Positions 1 through 8,718 of a stretch of 64,000 bases of DNA are shown here, in pieces. A program made the position numbers and the translations under genes. Under the pieces are notes generated by a model, which saw nothing but the letters and a program-made list of their open reading frames with translations, ran no database searches and was not told the origin of the DNA. Numbering within the stretch: position 1 is the first letter of the stretch; each line of letters begins with the position of its first letter. The DNA lies in assembly GCA_965221735.1 (NCBI GenBank), contig OZ244910.1:682001-746000 (forward strand), given 5' to 3'. This DNA is from UBA2991 sp965221735. GTDB lineage: Bacteria; Chloroflexota; Dehalococcoidia; Tepidiformales; Tepidiformaceae.

Positions 1-1674
1 GTCGTGGCCGCCCTGGTGCCGCTCGGTCTGGCGGTGGTTTCGATCGCTATCGCCCTCGGCATTGCCGCCCTGATCGGCCAGGTCATGGACCTGATCTTCT
101 TCATCACCCTGATGATCACGATGATCGGGCTGGCCGTCGGCATCGACTATTCGCTCATCATCATCTCCCGCTTCCGCGAGGAGATGGACCGCGGCCTGGA
201 CAAGATCCAGGCCGCCGAGCGCGCCGGCGCCACCGCCGGGCGCACCGTCCTCTTCAGCGGCCTCACCGTCGTCGTCGCGCTCATCGGGATGCTCATCGTT
301 CCCGCTTCGTTCTTCCAGTCGATCGGCCTCGGCGCCATCATCGTCGTCCTGGTCGCCCTGGCGGTGACGCTCACGCTCCTGCCGGCCGTGCTCGCCCTCC
401 TCGGGTCGAACGTGAACCGGCTCTCCCTCCCGTTCCTCAACAGACGCTCGGCCGGACCCTCGGCCGGCGGCGAGGAACAGCCGCACGACGGCTTCTGGGA
501 GCGGGTAACGCGCATCGTCGTCCGGTACCCCGTCGTCAGCATCGTTGTGATCGCCGCGCCCATGCTCGCTGCGGCCTATTTCTACTTCGAGATCGACACC
601 GGCCTGAACGGCGTCGACGTCTTCCCGGAGGGCGCCCAGACTCGCGAGGCCTTCTTCGTGCTGGAGGAAGAGTTCTCCTTCGGCCTGGTCACGCCCGCCG
701 AGATCGTCATTGATGGAGCCATCAACTCACCCCAGGTGAAGGAAGCCATCGCCGCTCTCCAGGAGTCGATTGCGGCGGACGGACGGTTCACGGTGCTCCT
801 GCCCCAGCAACTCCTCAGCGCCGAAGAGATAGCGGGCCTGCGCGCCTTGAACTACCAGATTCTCCCGTCGGGCCTGGTCGTGAACCCGGCAGGCGATCTG
901 GCCCTCCTCTCCGTGGCGCCCCCCGGGGAATCGAGCGCGCGTCCCGCCGTCGAAGCGATCGAAGACCTGCGCTACGAGTATGTTCCCGCCGCTTTCTCCG
1001 GGGTCGACGCCGAGGTGTATGTCGGCGGCCGAACCGCGCTCACGATCGACATCTTCGACGTGGTCGATACCTACACGCCTATCGTGTTCGCCTTCGTGCT
1101 CGGCATCAGCTTCCTCATCCTCATGCTGGTCTTCCGCTCCATCGTGATCCCCATCAAGGCCATCATCATGAACCTGCTCTCGGTTGGCGCCGCCTACGGG
1201 TTGCTGGTCCTCGTGTTCCAGAAGAGCGGCGGCATCTTCGGTTTCCAGCATGCGGAGGCCATCGACGCCTGGATTCCCCTCTTCCTCTTCTCCATCCTCT
1301 TCGGCCTCTCCATGGACTACCACGTCTTCCTCCTCAGCCGCATCCGCGAGCGCTACGACGAAACCGGGGACAACGCGGGGGCAGTGGCTTACGGACTGCG
1401 CTCGACCGCCGGGCTCATTACCGGCGCCGCGCTCATCATGGTCGTCGTGTTCGGCGCCTTCGCCTCCGGCAAGACCATCATCAATCAGCAGGTCGGCTTC
1501 GGGCTTGCGGTCGCCATCTTCCTCGACGCGACCCTCGTCCGCTCCGTTCTCGTGCCGGCCAGCATGGAGCTGCTGGGCGGACGCAACTGGTACCTGCCCT
1601 CCTGGCTCAACTGGCTACCGGACCTGCGCATTGAGGCCGAGGAGAGTCCCTCCGAGGGGTCGGCCGGCCAATGA
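1..1674 (+). CDS. MMPL/RND-superfamily membrane transporter, C-terminal part (5' end outside window)
   Basis: The reading frame is open from base 1, so the N-terminus lies outside the window; about 557 residues remain. Two repeated halves are visible. Each has a run of hydrophobic helices with the family signature at helix 4: GIDYSLIIISRFREE near residue 46 and SMDYHVFLLSRIRE near residue 433 of the visible part. Between them lies a soluble extracytoplasmic domain of about 150 residues. MMPL proteins are proton-driven exporters of lipids or small hydrophobic molecules; the substrate here cannot be told. The stop overlaps the start of the next gene (ATGA), implying translational coupling with the MpaB-type oxygenase. 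Confidence 0.88.
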   Translation, partial: VVAALVPLGLAVVSIAIALGIAALIGQVMDLIFFITLMITMIGLAVGIDYSLIIISRFREEMDRGLDKIQAAERAGATAGRTVLFSGLTVVVALIGMLIVPASFFQSIGLGAIIVVLVALAVTLTLLPAVLALLGSNVNRLSLPFLNRRSAGPSAGGEEQPHDGFWERVTRIVVRYPVVSIVVIAAPMLAAAYFYFEIDTGLNGVDVFPEGAQTREAFFVLEEEFSFGLVTPAEIVIDGAINSPQVKEAIAALQESIAADGRFTVLLPQQLLSAEEIAGLRALNYQILPSGLVVNPAGDLALLSVAPPGESSARPAVEAIEDLRYEYVPAAFSGVDAEVYVGGRTALTIDIFDVVDTYTPIVFAFVLGISFLILMLVFRSIVIPIKAIIMNLLSVGAAYGLLVLVFQKSGGIFGFQHAEAIDAWIPLFLFSILFGLSMDYHVFLLSRIRERYDETGDNAGAVAYGLRSTAGLITGAALIMVVVFGAFASGKTIINQQVGFGLAVAIFLDATLVRSVLVPASMELLGGRNWYLPSWLNWLPDLRIEAEESPSEGSAGQ

Positions 1675-2858
1675 CGATGCCTTCCGACTACATCGAGGGC
1701 TATGAGCAGGCCCGTCACGTCAATCCGGAATTGGCTGAGAGGTACGTCGCCCACACCACGATCGGGGATCCCGAGGCCGACGCGATGATGGCCGAGCTCG
1801 CCACCATCGACGCGGACGAGGGCTTTCGCTTCCTCAAGGCAGGCATGGACGAGGAATGGGACGTTCTCCGCGACGCCCCTTCAACGGTCCAGAGCTTCTT
1901 CCGCAGCATCGAGACCCCTCCGGATTGGGTGGACCTCGAGTCCTTCGACGCCGGAGTCCGCCTCTTCCACAAGAACTCGAAGCTGCTGCTCGCCGGCATG
2001 CTCGGCGGAGTCCTCGTCGAGGGGTTCTCGACGAACATCGCGAAGTCGTTCTTCATCACCGGACGGCTTCGCGACCAGGGCGTCAGGCGGCTGCAGCAGA
2101 ACAACCGCCAGATGATCGAGCTCTTCTTCCCCGGCGGCATGACGCGCCAGGGCGATGGCTGGAAGCTCTCCGTTCGCGTCCGGCTGGTCCATGCCCAGGT
2201 CAGGCGCCTGCTCGCCCAATCCGAGGACTGGAAGCACGACGAGTGGGGCGTGCCCCTCAGCGCCGCGCACGTCGGATTCGCCATAACCGCCTTCTCCGCG
2301 CGGCTCCTGAAGCACATGCGGAGCCTCGGCGCCCGGTACACCGAGGAGGAGGCCCGGAGCTTCATGCAGATCTGGCGCTACTCCGGCCATCTCATGGGCA
2401 TTCCCGACTCGATCCTCTTCACGACCGAGGAGGACGCCCTCGAGCTCTTCCGTCTCGGGCTCCTGTGCGAACCCGAACCGAGCACCGAGTCCGTCGTGCT
2501 CGCCAACTCGCTGGTCAATTCCGCGCCGCTTGTGGCTGGCATTACCTCGTCGGAGGAGCGCCGCAGCCTGTCGGGCTACGTGTACCAGGTCTCCCGCGCC
2601 CTCATCGGGAAGGAACTCGCCCGGCAACTCAACTACCCGCCGGAACCGCTGCGCTTCTCGACGTCGTTCGGCGTAATGGCCTGGTTCCGCATCAACGAGC
2701 GGTACGACACCCTCATGCGCAGGCTCTTCCCGAACCGCGCCCGCACCAGCGACTACGCCACCTTCACCACGCTCTTCGATGTCTCCAACTACGACGAGGA
2801 GGGCATCAGCTACCGGCTGCCGACGCACGTCTACGCCGAAGAGTCGAAGCGCTGGTAG
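1671..2858 (+). CDS. MpaB/latex-clearing-protein-type oxygenase (DUF2236 family)
   Basis: This 395-residue soluble protein has the DUF2236 pattern: a segment FFITGRLRDQGVRRLQQ followed about 40 residues on by VRVRLVHAQVRRLL, where the His of LVHAQVR is a likely haem or iron ligand. Characterised relatives include rubber oxygenase Lcp (a b-type haem dioxygenase) and the fungal MpaB oxygenase that cleaves a prenyl chain. No signal peptide is evident. The ATG overlaps the TGA of the transporter gene; a second ATG two codons on (1677) is an alternative start. A joint role of transporter and oxygenase on a lipid or terpenoid is an inference from coupling. The substrate is unknown. Confidence 0.72.
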   Translation: MTMPSDYIEGYEQARHVNPELAERYVAHTTIGDPEADAMMAELATIDADEGFRFLKAGMDEEWDVLRDAPSTVQSFFRSIETPPDWVDLESFDAGVRLFHKNSKLLLAGMLGGVLVEGFSTNIAKSFFITGRLRDQGVRRLQQNNRQMIELFFPGGMTRQGDGWKLSVRVRLVHAQVRRLLAQSEDWKHDEWGVPLSAAHVGFAITAFSARLLKHMRSLGARYTEEEARSFMQIWRYSGHLMGIPDSILFTTEEDALELFRLGLLCEPEPSTESVVLANSLVNSAPLVAGITSSEERRSLSGYVYQVSRALIGKELARQLNYPPEPLRFSTSFGVMAWFRINERYDTLMRRLFPNRARTSDYATFTTLFDVSNYDEEGISYRLPTHVYAEESKRW

Positions 2859-2933
2859 GGCCGGCGCCGCCGCGTACGCTCGCGCGACGCCTGCTCTAGG
2901 ATCCCCCCGCACTCACCCGCCACGGAGGCCGCC

Positions 2934-3974
2934 ATGGAATCCTTGCACGTCCAGACCGCCGACCTGCGCATGCACTACCTCCAGCAGGGAACCGGTGAGC
3001 CCGTCATCTTCCTGCACGGCTTCCCCGAGACCTCCTACGAGTGGCGCAAGCAGTTCCCCGCCCTCGCCAGCGACTACGCCCTCTTCGCTCCCGACACACG
3101 CGGGTTCGGCGGCACCGACAAGCCGGGCGTCCGCGTCAACCGCACGATGCTCGCCCGGGACATCGTCAACTTCATGGACGCCCTCGACATCGAACGCGCC
3201 GCCGTCGTCGCCCACGACTGGGGCGGCATCATCGCCTTCAAGCTCGCCATCGACTGGCCCGAGCGGGTCACTCGCCTGGCCATGCTCGATACGCTCTGCA
3301 CGGTCTGGGCGCCGGCCGGCGCGCACGGCTACTGGTTCAAGGCCGAGCCCCTCCCGGAGGAGTTCTTCGCTGCCCACCACCGCGGGTTCATCGAGAGCAT
3401 CTTCACCGGGGGCTCCGAGCCGCCGCTCCCCGGCCGTCCCCAGTCCCCCTGGCCCAGCGCCCGGCCCAACCCCAACGCCAGCCCCTGGGCCACTCCCGAG
3501 GACATCGAGGAGTACGCCCGCGCCTTCGCCGACCCCCTCAGCCACTTCCACGCTATCTCCTACTACCGTTACGGCCTCCCCTTCCACCGCGTCGTCGAGG
3601 ACGCCGCTGCCCCCCACGGCGAGCGGTACGAGTCCCTGAGCGAGCGCGACGTCGCTGCGATGTGGCTCCACCCCGAAGGGCTCGAGCAGCACCCCAACTT
3701 CGGCGACTCCCACGACTACGGCCCCGAGGACCGCCACAAGACCTTCGAAGCGCCCGTCCTCTGGATGTTCGGCCAGTACATGGCGGGGCGCATCGGCACC
3801 GAGGGCGGCGACCGCGAGCACGCCATCCCCCGCGGCAATCCCTTCGTCGACCAGTTCAGCCGCTACTTCCCCGACCTGCGCGTCCGCCGCGTGAACGCAG
3901 GCCACTTCTTCCCCGAGGAAGCGCCCGAGGTCACGAACGAGGCGCTGCAGGCCTTCCTCGCCGGCGCTCTCTAG
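2934..3974 (+). CDS. alpha/beta hydrolase, epoxide hydrolase / haloalkane-dehalogenase-like
   Basis: A 346-residue alpha/beta-fold hydrolase. The oxyanion-hole motif HGFPET lies near residue 28, and the nucleophile elbow HDWGGI near residue 94 carries an Asp nucleophile, as in epoxide hydrolases and haloalkane or haloacetate dehalogenases rather than Ser esterases. The catalytic His is in NAGHFFPEE near the C-terminus. A cap region with an unusual Pro-rich insert (about residues 160-190) sits between the two halves. A GGAGG ribosome site lies 5 bases before the ATG. Epoxide versus halide specificity cannot be decided by eye. Confidence 0.82.
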   Translation: MESLHVQTADLRMHYLQQGTGEPVIFLHGFPETSYEWRKQFPALASDYALFAPDTRGFGGTDKPGVRVNRTMLARDIVNFMDALDIERAAVVAHDWGGIIAFKLAIDWPERVTRLAMLDTLCTVWAPAGAHGYWFKAEPLPEEFFAAHHRGFIESIFTGGSEPPLPGRPQSPWPSARPNPNASPWATPEDIEEYARAFADPLSHFHAISYYRYGLPFHRVVEDAAAPHGERYESLSERDVAAMWLHPEGLEQHPNFGDSHDYGPEDRHKTFEAPVLWMFGQYMAGRIGTEGGDREHAIPRGNPFVDQFSRYFPDLRVRRVNAGHFFPEEAPEVTNEALQAFLAGAL

Positions 3975-4074
3975 CGATATGCCGGCCAGAGCATATTGCG
4001 CCGCGTTCCCCATCCCGTAACATCCGCCCCACACTATCGACCCGCTCACGCACGCGGAGAAGGGGTACCCATTC

Positions 4075-5964
4075 ATGGCTGATTCCAACGGAAACGGGGC
4101 CATCGAAACCGGCTACAACGGCAAGATGCTCGTCGTCGACCTGACGAGCGGCGAAGTCAACATCGAACACCCCGATGAGTCGCTCTATCGCGAGTATCTC
4201 GGCGGCTACGGCATCGGCGCGCGCATGCTCTGGGATCGCGTCCCTGCTGGCGTCGACCCCCTTGCCCCCGAGAACATGCTCGGCATGCTCCCCGGCCTCC
4301 TCACCGGCACGCCCCTCTTTGGGCAGCGCTGGCAGGTCGTCTGCAAGAGCCCTCTCACCGGCGGCTGGGGCGACGCCAACTGCGGCGGCGACTTCGGCGG
4401 CGTCCTCAAGCTCGCGGGCTGGGACGGCGTCGTCTTCTTCGGCAAGGCCGACCGCCCCACCTACCTCCTCATCGAGGACGACAACGTCGAGCTTCGCGAC
4501 GCCAGCGACCTCTGGGGCACCGGCGCCATCGAGAGCGAGATGGAGCTCAAGGGCCGCCACGGCAAGCGCGCCAGCGTCGCCAACATCGGGCAGGCCGGCG
4601 AGACGCTTTCCCTCATCAGCGGCGTTTGCAACGACCACGGCCGGCTTGCCGCCCGCTCGGGCGTCGGCGCCGTCATGGGCTCGAAGAACCTGAAGGCCGT
4701 GGTTGCCGTCGCCGAGCGCAAGATCATTTCCCAGACGCCGGAGACCATCAAGATGCTCCGCGCCAACCTGGACGACATGGTCAAGCCGCTCAAGGACTTT
4801 TTCTCGAACTTCGGCACCACCGGCATCACCGCCGGCAGCGCCCTCAACGGCGACTCCCCGGTCAAGAACTGGGGCGGCGTCGGTGTTGTGGACTTCCCCC
4901 AGGAGGTCTCCAGCCAGATCGACGGCGGCTCCATGATCAACCCGAAAATGGAGAAGAAGTACGGCTGCTGGCACTGCCCCATCGCCTGCGGCGCCGAGTC
5001 GGTCGAGTCCACCAACGAGAAGTACCCGTACCCGCATCACACCCACCGCCCCGAGTACGAGGCCATGGCCTCCTACGGGACGATGAACCTGATGAACGAC
5101 CCCGACGCCCTCATCTACCTGAACCACCTCTGCAACGAGTACGGGTTCGACGTGATCAGCGCGGGCGTTACCGCTTCCTTCGCCATCGAGTGCTACGAGG
5201 CCGGCATCCTCACCAAGGAGGACACCGACGGCCTCGAGCTCACCTGGGGCAACGCCGAGGCCATCGTCGAGCTCACGAAGATGATGGGCGAGCGCCGCGG
5301 CATCGGCGACGTCCTCGCCGACGGGGTCAAGGTCGCCGCCGAGAAGATCGGCGCCGGCTCCGACGCCTACGGTATGCACATCGGCGGCCAGGAGCTGCCG
5401 ATGCACGACCCGAAGCTCCAGCCGGAGTTCCACACGACCTACAAGCTCGACCCGACCCCGGGTCGCCACACCCAGTACGAGGGCAACCGCCGCGTCGGCA
5501 GCATTCCACCCGCCCCCCAGGACTCGAAGGACTACAACGGTCGCGGCGAGCACCACAAGGCGGCGAGCGAGTACATGCATGTCGTGAACGCCGGCGGGAT
5601 GTGCCAGTTCATCATGATGACCGCCAACACGGCGAACATCCCCGACTGGTTCAACGCCGTCACGGGCTGGGACATGGACATCGACGAGGCTATGCAGGTC
5701 GGCGAGCGCATCGCCAACCTGCGCATGGCCTACGAGGTGCGCGAGGGCGGCAACCCCCGCCAGCGCCCCGTTCCCACTCGCGTCACCGGCGAGACCAACG
5801 AGGCCACGCACACCGGGCCGCTCGAGGGTGTCAACCTCGACACCGAGCGGCTCGAGGTCGACTTCCTCAACGCCTGCGATTGGGACACCGACAGCTGCAA
5901 GCCCTCCGCCTCCAAGCTGGAGTCGCTGGGCCTGTCCGAGGTGGCCGAGGCGCTTCACGCCTAG
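4075..5964 (+). CDS. Aldehyde:ferredoxin oxidoreductase (tungstopterin enzyme)
   Basis: This 629-residue protein has the usual length of the AOR family, which oxidises aldehydes to acids with ferredoxin as acceptor, using a tungsten- or molybdenum-bis-pyranopterin and a [4Fe-4S] cluster. The N-terminus has the family pattern LVVDLTSGEV...YLGGYGIGARMLWD. Cluster ligands are visible as C298xxC301xxxC305 (in YGCWHCPIACGAE) and C510 in NAGGMCQF. The C-terminal Ser-Lys-Leu-Glu-Ser-Leu-Gly-Leu segment is also typical. No ferredoxin or chaperone gene adjoins it, so it is a stand-alone copy. A GGAGAAGG ribosome site precedes the ATG and a strong hairpin follows the stop. The aldehyde substrate is unknown. 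Confidence 0.93.
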   Translation: MADSNGNGAIETGYNGKMLVVDLTSGEVNIEHPDESLYREYLGGYGIGARMLWDRVPAGVDPLAPENMLGMLPGLLTGTPLFGQRWQVVCKSPLTGGWGDANCGGDFGGVLKLAGWDGVVFFGKADRPTYLLIEDDNVELRDASDLWGTGAIESEMELKGRHGKRASVANIGQAGETLSLISGVCNDHGRLAARSGVGAVMGSKNLKAVVAVAERKIISQTPETIKMLRANLDDMVKPLKDFFSNFGTTGITAGSALNGDSPVKNWGGVGVVDFPQEVSSQIDGGSMINPKMEKKYGCWHCPIACGAESVESTNEKYPYPHHTHRPEYEAMASYGTMNLMNDPDALIYLNHLCNEYGFDVISAGVTASFAIECYEAGILTKEDTDGLELTWGNAEAIVELTKMMGERRGIGDVLADGVKVAAEKIGAGSDAYGMHIGGQELPMHDPKLQPEFHTTYKLDPTPGRHTQYEGNRRVGSIPPAPQDSKDYNGRGEHHKAASEYMHVVNAGGMCQFIMMTANTANIPDWFNAVTGWDMDIDEAMQVGERIANLRMAYEVREGGNPRQRPVPTRVTGETNEATHTGPLEGVNLDTERLEVDFLNACDWDTDSCKPSASKLESLGLSEVAEALHA

Positions 5965-5986
5965 GCTCGAACCGGCGCAACGAACC

Positions 5987-6012
5987 GAAGGGCGGCCCCG
6001 GGGCCGCCCTTC
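5987..6012 (+). terminator. Perfect 13-bp hairpin after the AOR gene
   Basis: A perfect inverted repeat with 13-base arms and essentially no extra loop lies 22 bases after the AOR stop. The left arm starts GAAGGGCGG and the right arm ends CCGCCCTTC. No T-run follows, as often in GC-rich genomes, so termination efficiency is uncertain, but position and stability fit a transcription end for the AOR gene. Confidence 0.6.
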
Positions 6013-6066
6013 GCGATCCCCGGACTCGCTGACGGTTTGCCAATGGGCGTACCCTTGGCGGCCAGC

Positions 6067-6687
6067 ATGAGCGCGACCAGCACCGCCACCTATCCCCAGG
6101 CCATCGCCGGCGACGGCCTTGAGCTGCGTCCGTGGGACGAGGATCTGCTGGCGCAGCTCGCGCAGTGGGGCGAACGCGGCTTCCCCTTCCACGCCTTCGA
6201 TCTCGGCCACCTGCGCGACCCCGCCCGCGCCCGCGCCGACCTGCGGCGCGCCCGCGAGGCCGGCCCCCACCGTCACTTCGTCGCCTGCGAAGGCGATGCC
6301 GCCGTCGGCCGCGTTTCAGTGAACCTGCACGACCGAGCCGGCCTGTATCTCTGGGCCGTGCACGTTCCTCCCGAACACGAGGGGCGCGGGGTCTGCCGCC
6401 GCATGATGGCCGCGCTCATCGAGTGGCTGGAGGCGGAGTACCCCGGCCCAGACTTCGTCCTCACCACCAACACCTTCGCCGAGCACGCCCACCGCGCCTA
6501 TGAGGCGCTCGGCTTCAGGGTCGCCGAGACCCGCTGGCACTACGACCGCCCCCTCGCCGAACAGCTCTGGCGAGTGCCGCGCGAGCAGCGCAAGGCCATC
6601 GAGAAGCACCTGCGGTTCCATAACGGCCGCTGGGAGGTGCGGACGCACCTGATGTCCCGACCGCAGGGCTGGTCCGCTCCGGCCTAG
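6067..6687 (+). CDS. GNAT-family N-acetyltransferase
   Basis: A 206-residue GNAT protein. The acetyl-CoA-binding motif is in VPPEHEGRGVCRRMM (the R/Q-x-x-G-x-G/A signature), followed by the typical beta-5/alpha-4 region with TNTFAEHAHRAYEALGF. I chose the ATG at 6067 because the upstream in-frame starts (TTG 6037, ATG 6043) lie within 31 bases of the preceding hairpin and give an atypical extension. Its TAG shares CTAG with the stop of the convergent nucleotidyltransferase gene. The substrate cannot be inferred. Confidence 0.8.
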   Translation: MSATSTATYPQAIAGDGLELRPWDEDLLAQLAQWGERGFPFHAFDLGHLRDPARARADLRRAREAGPHRHFVACEGDAAVGRVSVNLHDRAGLYLWAVHVPPEHEGRGVCRRMMAALIEWLEAEYPGPDFVLTTNTFAEHAHRAYEALGFRVAETRWHYDRPLAEQLWRVPREQRKAIEKHLRFHNGRWEVRTHLMSRPQGWSAPA

Positions 6688-7811
6688 CCCGCGGGCGGTG
6701 CGATCCCGAGGCGCCGGTCGTTCTCCAGCCAGGCCTGGTCGGCGAGCGCCATCAGCCCCCCGCTCAGGAGTGAGTGGCCCCCGGCCAGGACCGGCGTCTC
6801 GGCCGCCGCCAGCGCCGCCGTCAGGTCGCGGAGCCACGGGTCGGTGACGCGCTCCGGCGCCAGCAGGTCGCTCTGGAACCGGTCCTCGCGGCTCGCCCGC
6901 GATCCTGCGTGCGCCACCAGGACGCGCGTATCCAGCACGGCCCCGTCTGCGAGTGACGCCAGCTCGTCCGTGAAGCGCTCCATCCCCACCTCCTCCAGCA
7001 GCCTCCCCACCAGCGAGCGGGCCGCGTGACCCCCGGGTGCGCTCGCGAGGCCGCGCTCCTCGCTCACGATCCGCACGCGGCAGGCGGTCTCCCGCTCGAG
7101 GTGCGCCCACGTCGCGCTCGCCACGCGACCGGCCACCAGGATCTCCGCGTCGGGGTCGCAGAGCAGTGGCATGAGCGCGCGGTACGGCGCAAGCGGCAGC
7201 GACTGCTCTGCTGGCAGCGCTTCGCGGATGGCCTCAGGAGTCGCCTCGCTGAGCGCGAGCACTACCAGGTCGGCGGGTGTGTCGAGGTCGAACGCCGTGC
7301 GCACCGACCGTGGCAGCACCGTCACCTCGCACCCCGCCTCGTCCCGCAGCCGTCGCGGGAGCACGTTGTCCCGCTCGAACGCCCCCACCCGCGCGATGGC
7401 CGTCGCGGGCGACCATGCCGTCAGGTCCGACGAGTAGAAGTTGTTCGTCACCGCCACGTTTCCGCCCCCCGCGAGCGCCTCCCGCACCGCCGCGAAGTCC
7501 TCCGCCGTCAGGAGCGGCAGCGCTCCCGCCCCCATCACCGCCACCGCCTCCGCTCCCAGTTCCCCCACCAGCCCCAGCACCCGCTCCCGCAGCGAGAACG
7601 CCTCCCCGGGCGCGTCGTGGTCGACCGTGTAGCCGTCGCCACCGGCGATACTGGCGTCGTCGGTCGCCAGCACAACGCTCCCGAACCCGCCGTCGCGCGC
7701 GGCCCGCGCGCTCACGCCCGCCGCCGCCAGACGGGCGCGCGCCACCATCCCCTCGGCGGCGCCGGTCCCGGCGCCGCCGTGCAGCAGGATCAGGGCCGCC
7801 CCGTCGTGCAT
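6684..7811 (-). CDS. CofC/MobA-like nucleotidyltransferase with a long C-terminal extension
   Basis: Residues about 1-200 resemble a guanylyl/nucleotidyltransferase Rossmann domain of the CofC/MobA type. The segment GAEAVAVMGAGALPLLTAEDF occupies the place of the nucleotide/metal-binding region, then VTNNFYSSDL, and a late FDLDTPADLVVLAL matches the common F-D-(I/L)-D-(T)-P-x-D-L segment of such enzymes. The classic N-terminal LxGGxSxRMG loop is not present; HGGAGTGAAEGM stands there instead. Residues about 200-375 form a second region I do not recognise. CofC makes the lactyl-PP-guanosine precursor of F420, and an F420-type oxidoreductase lies elsewhere in this window, but that link is only suggestive. 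Confidence 0.55.
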   Translation of the reverse strand: MHDGAALILLHGGAGTGAAEGMVARARLAAAGVSARAARDGGFGSVVLATDDASIAGGDGYTVDHDAPGEAFSLRERVLGLVGELGAEAVAVMGAGALPLLTAEDFAAVREALAGGGNVAVTNNFYSSDLTAWSPATAIARVGAFERDNVLPRRLRDEAGCEVTVLPRSVRTAFDLDTPADLVVLALSEATPEAIREALPAEQSLPLAPYRALMPLLCDPDAEILVAGRVASATWAHLERETACRVRIVSEERGLASAPGGHAARSLVGRLLEEVGMERFTDELASLADGAVLDTRVLVAHAGSRASREDRFQSDLLAPERVTDPWLRDLTAALAAAETPVLAGGHSLLSGGLMALADQAWLENDRRLGIAPPAG

Positions 7812-7829
7812 CCGGGAGAGCTTAAGGGC

Positions 7830-7857
7830 TTGACATGACGAACATATGTACTAGGCT
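7830..7857 (+). promoter_or_regulatory. Candidate housekeeping promoter for rplI-dnaB operon
   Basis: A perfect -35 hexamer TTGACA (7830-7835) is followed after 16 bases by TAGGCT (7852-7857), a plausible GC-rich -10. It lies in the gap between the leftward nucleotidyltransferase and rplI. About 150 bases of leader then precede rplI, including a weak hairpin around 7891-7925. Matches were made by eye only. Confidence 0.5.
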
Positions 7858-8013
7858 CGTGTTAAGTGTTCACAGAAGCCGGGGAGGCCAGTGAAACCTT
7901 CAGCGCCACTCGCCGGAAGCTTCACACGGATGGGGTGTAGGGCGTTGAGCACCTAAGATCGCCTCACTATCGTCGCTCGCAGGCCGACTGCGGACGACGC
8001 AGAGGTCATAGCC

Positions 8014-8637
8014 ATGAAAGTCGTGTTTTTCGAGGACGTTGAGGGCACCGCCCAGGTCGGCGAGGTGAAGGTCGTGAAGAACGGCTTCGCCCGTAACTTC
8101 CTGCTTCCCCGGGGCATCGCCGGCCCCGTCACGCCCCCCAACCTGCAGCGCGCGAACTCCCTCGCCGAGAAGGAAGCGCGCCGCCAGGCCAAGCTCGATG
8201 GCGAGGCCGAGGTCCACAAGGAGCGGCTCGACGGCTACACCGTCAGCTTCGAGGCCCGCGTCGGCGAGACCGGTCGCCTCTACGGCTCCGTGACCAGCCG
8301 CGACGTCGCCCAGAAGATCGAGGAGAGCACCGGCCTCGAGGTCGACTCCCGCGGCATCCTCCTCGCCGAGCCCATCCGCGAGCTCGGCTCGAAGGCCGTG
8401 ACCATCCGCTTCACCCGTAACGTCAGCGCCGAGATCACCGTCACCGTGGATCCCGACGAGGACTCGAAGGAGATCGTCGAACAGCTCAGGGCGCGGGAGG
8501 CCGAAGAGGCCCTCGCCGCGGCCGAAGCCGAGGCCGCCGCTGCTGAAGCGGCCGCGGCCGCCGCCGCCGAGGAAGCCGCAACCGGCGACGTCACCCAGGA
8601 CGCCGATTCGCCTGCGGAAGAGACCACGGACGGCTAG
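8014..8637 (+). CDS. rplI: 50S ribosomal protein L9
   Basis: The N-terminal 23S-rRNA-binding domain is unmistakable: a start like MKVVFFEDVEG, then KVVKNGFARNFLLPRG, the L9 signature. The long connecting helix and the C-terminal domain (GRLYGSVTSRDVA, then ITVTVDPD) follow. The family is usually about 148 residues; this protein is 207 because of an acidic, alanine-rich tail from about residue 150 (runs of Ala/Glu), probably disordered or helical. It heads the operon with dnaB, the same neighbour it has in many Firmicutes and Chloroflexota. The rpsF-ssb-rpsR genes are not adjacent. Confidence 0.96.
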   Translation: MKVVFFEDVEGTAQVGEVKVVKNGFARNFLLPRGIAGPVTPPNLQRANSLAEKEARRQAKLDGEAEVHKERLDGYTVSFEARVGETGRLYGSVTSRDVAQKIEESTGLEVDSRGILLAEPIRELGSKAVTIRFTRNVSAEITVTVDPDEDSKEIVEQLRAREAEEALAAAEAEAAAAEAAAAAAAEEAATGDVTQDADSPAEETTDG

Positions 8638-8718
8638 CGGAAAGGGGGGCGGAAGAGCGGGGACAGGCATTCACCACCAGCCATCGCGCCCTGGCGCGTC
8701 CCCGCCGTTCCGGACGGC

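Noticed and set aside
3931..6276. A 781-residue leftward open frame opposite the AOR gene
   Set aside because: It is the antisense shadow of a gene with strong G/C third positions; its product is low-complexity Val/Ala/Gly/Asp-rich with no motifs, and the AOR is unmistakable.
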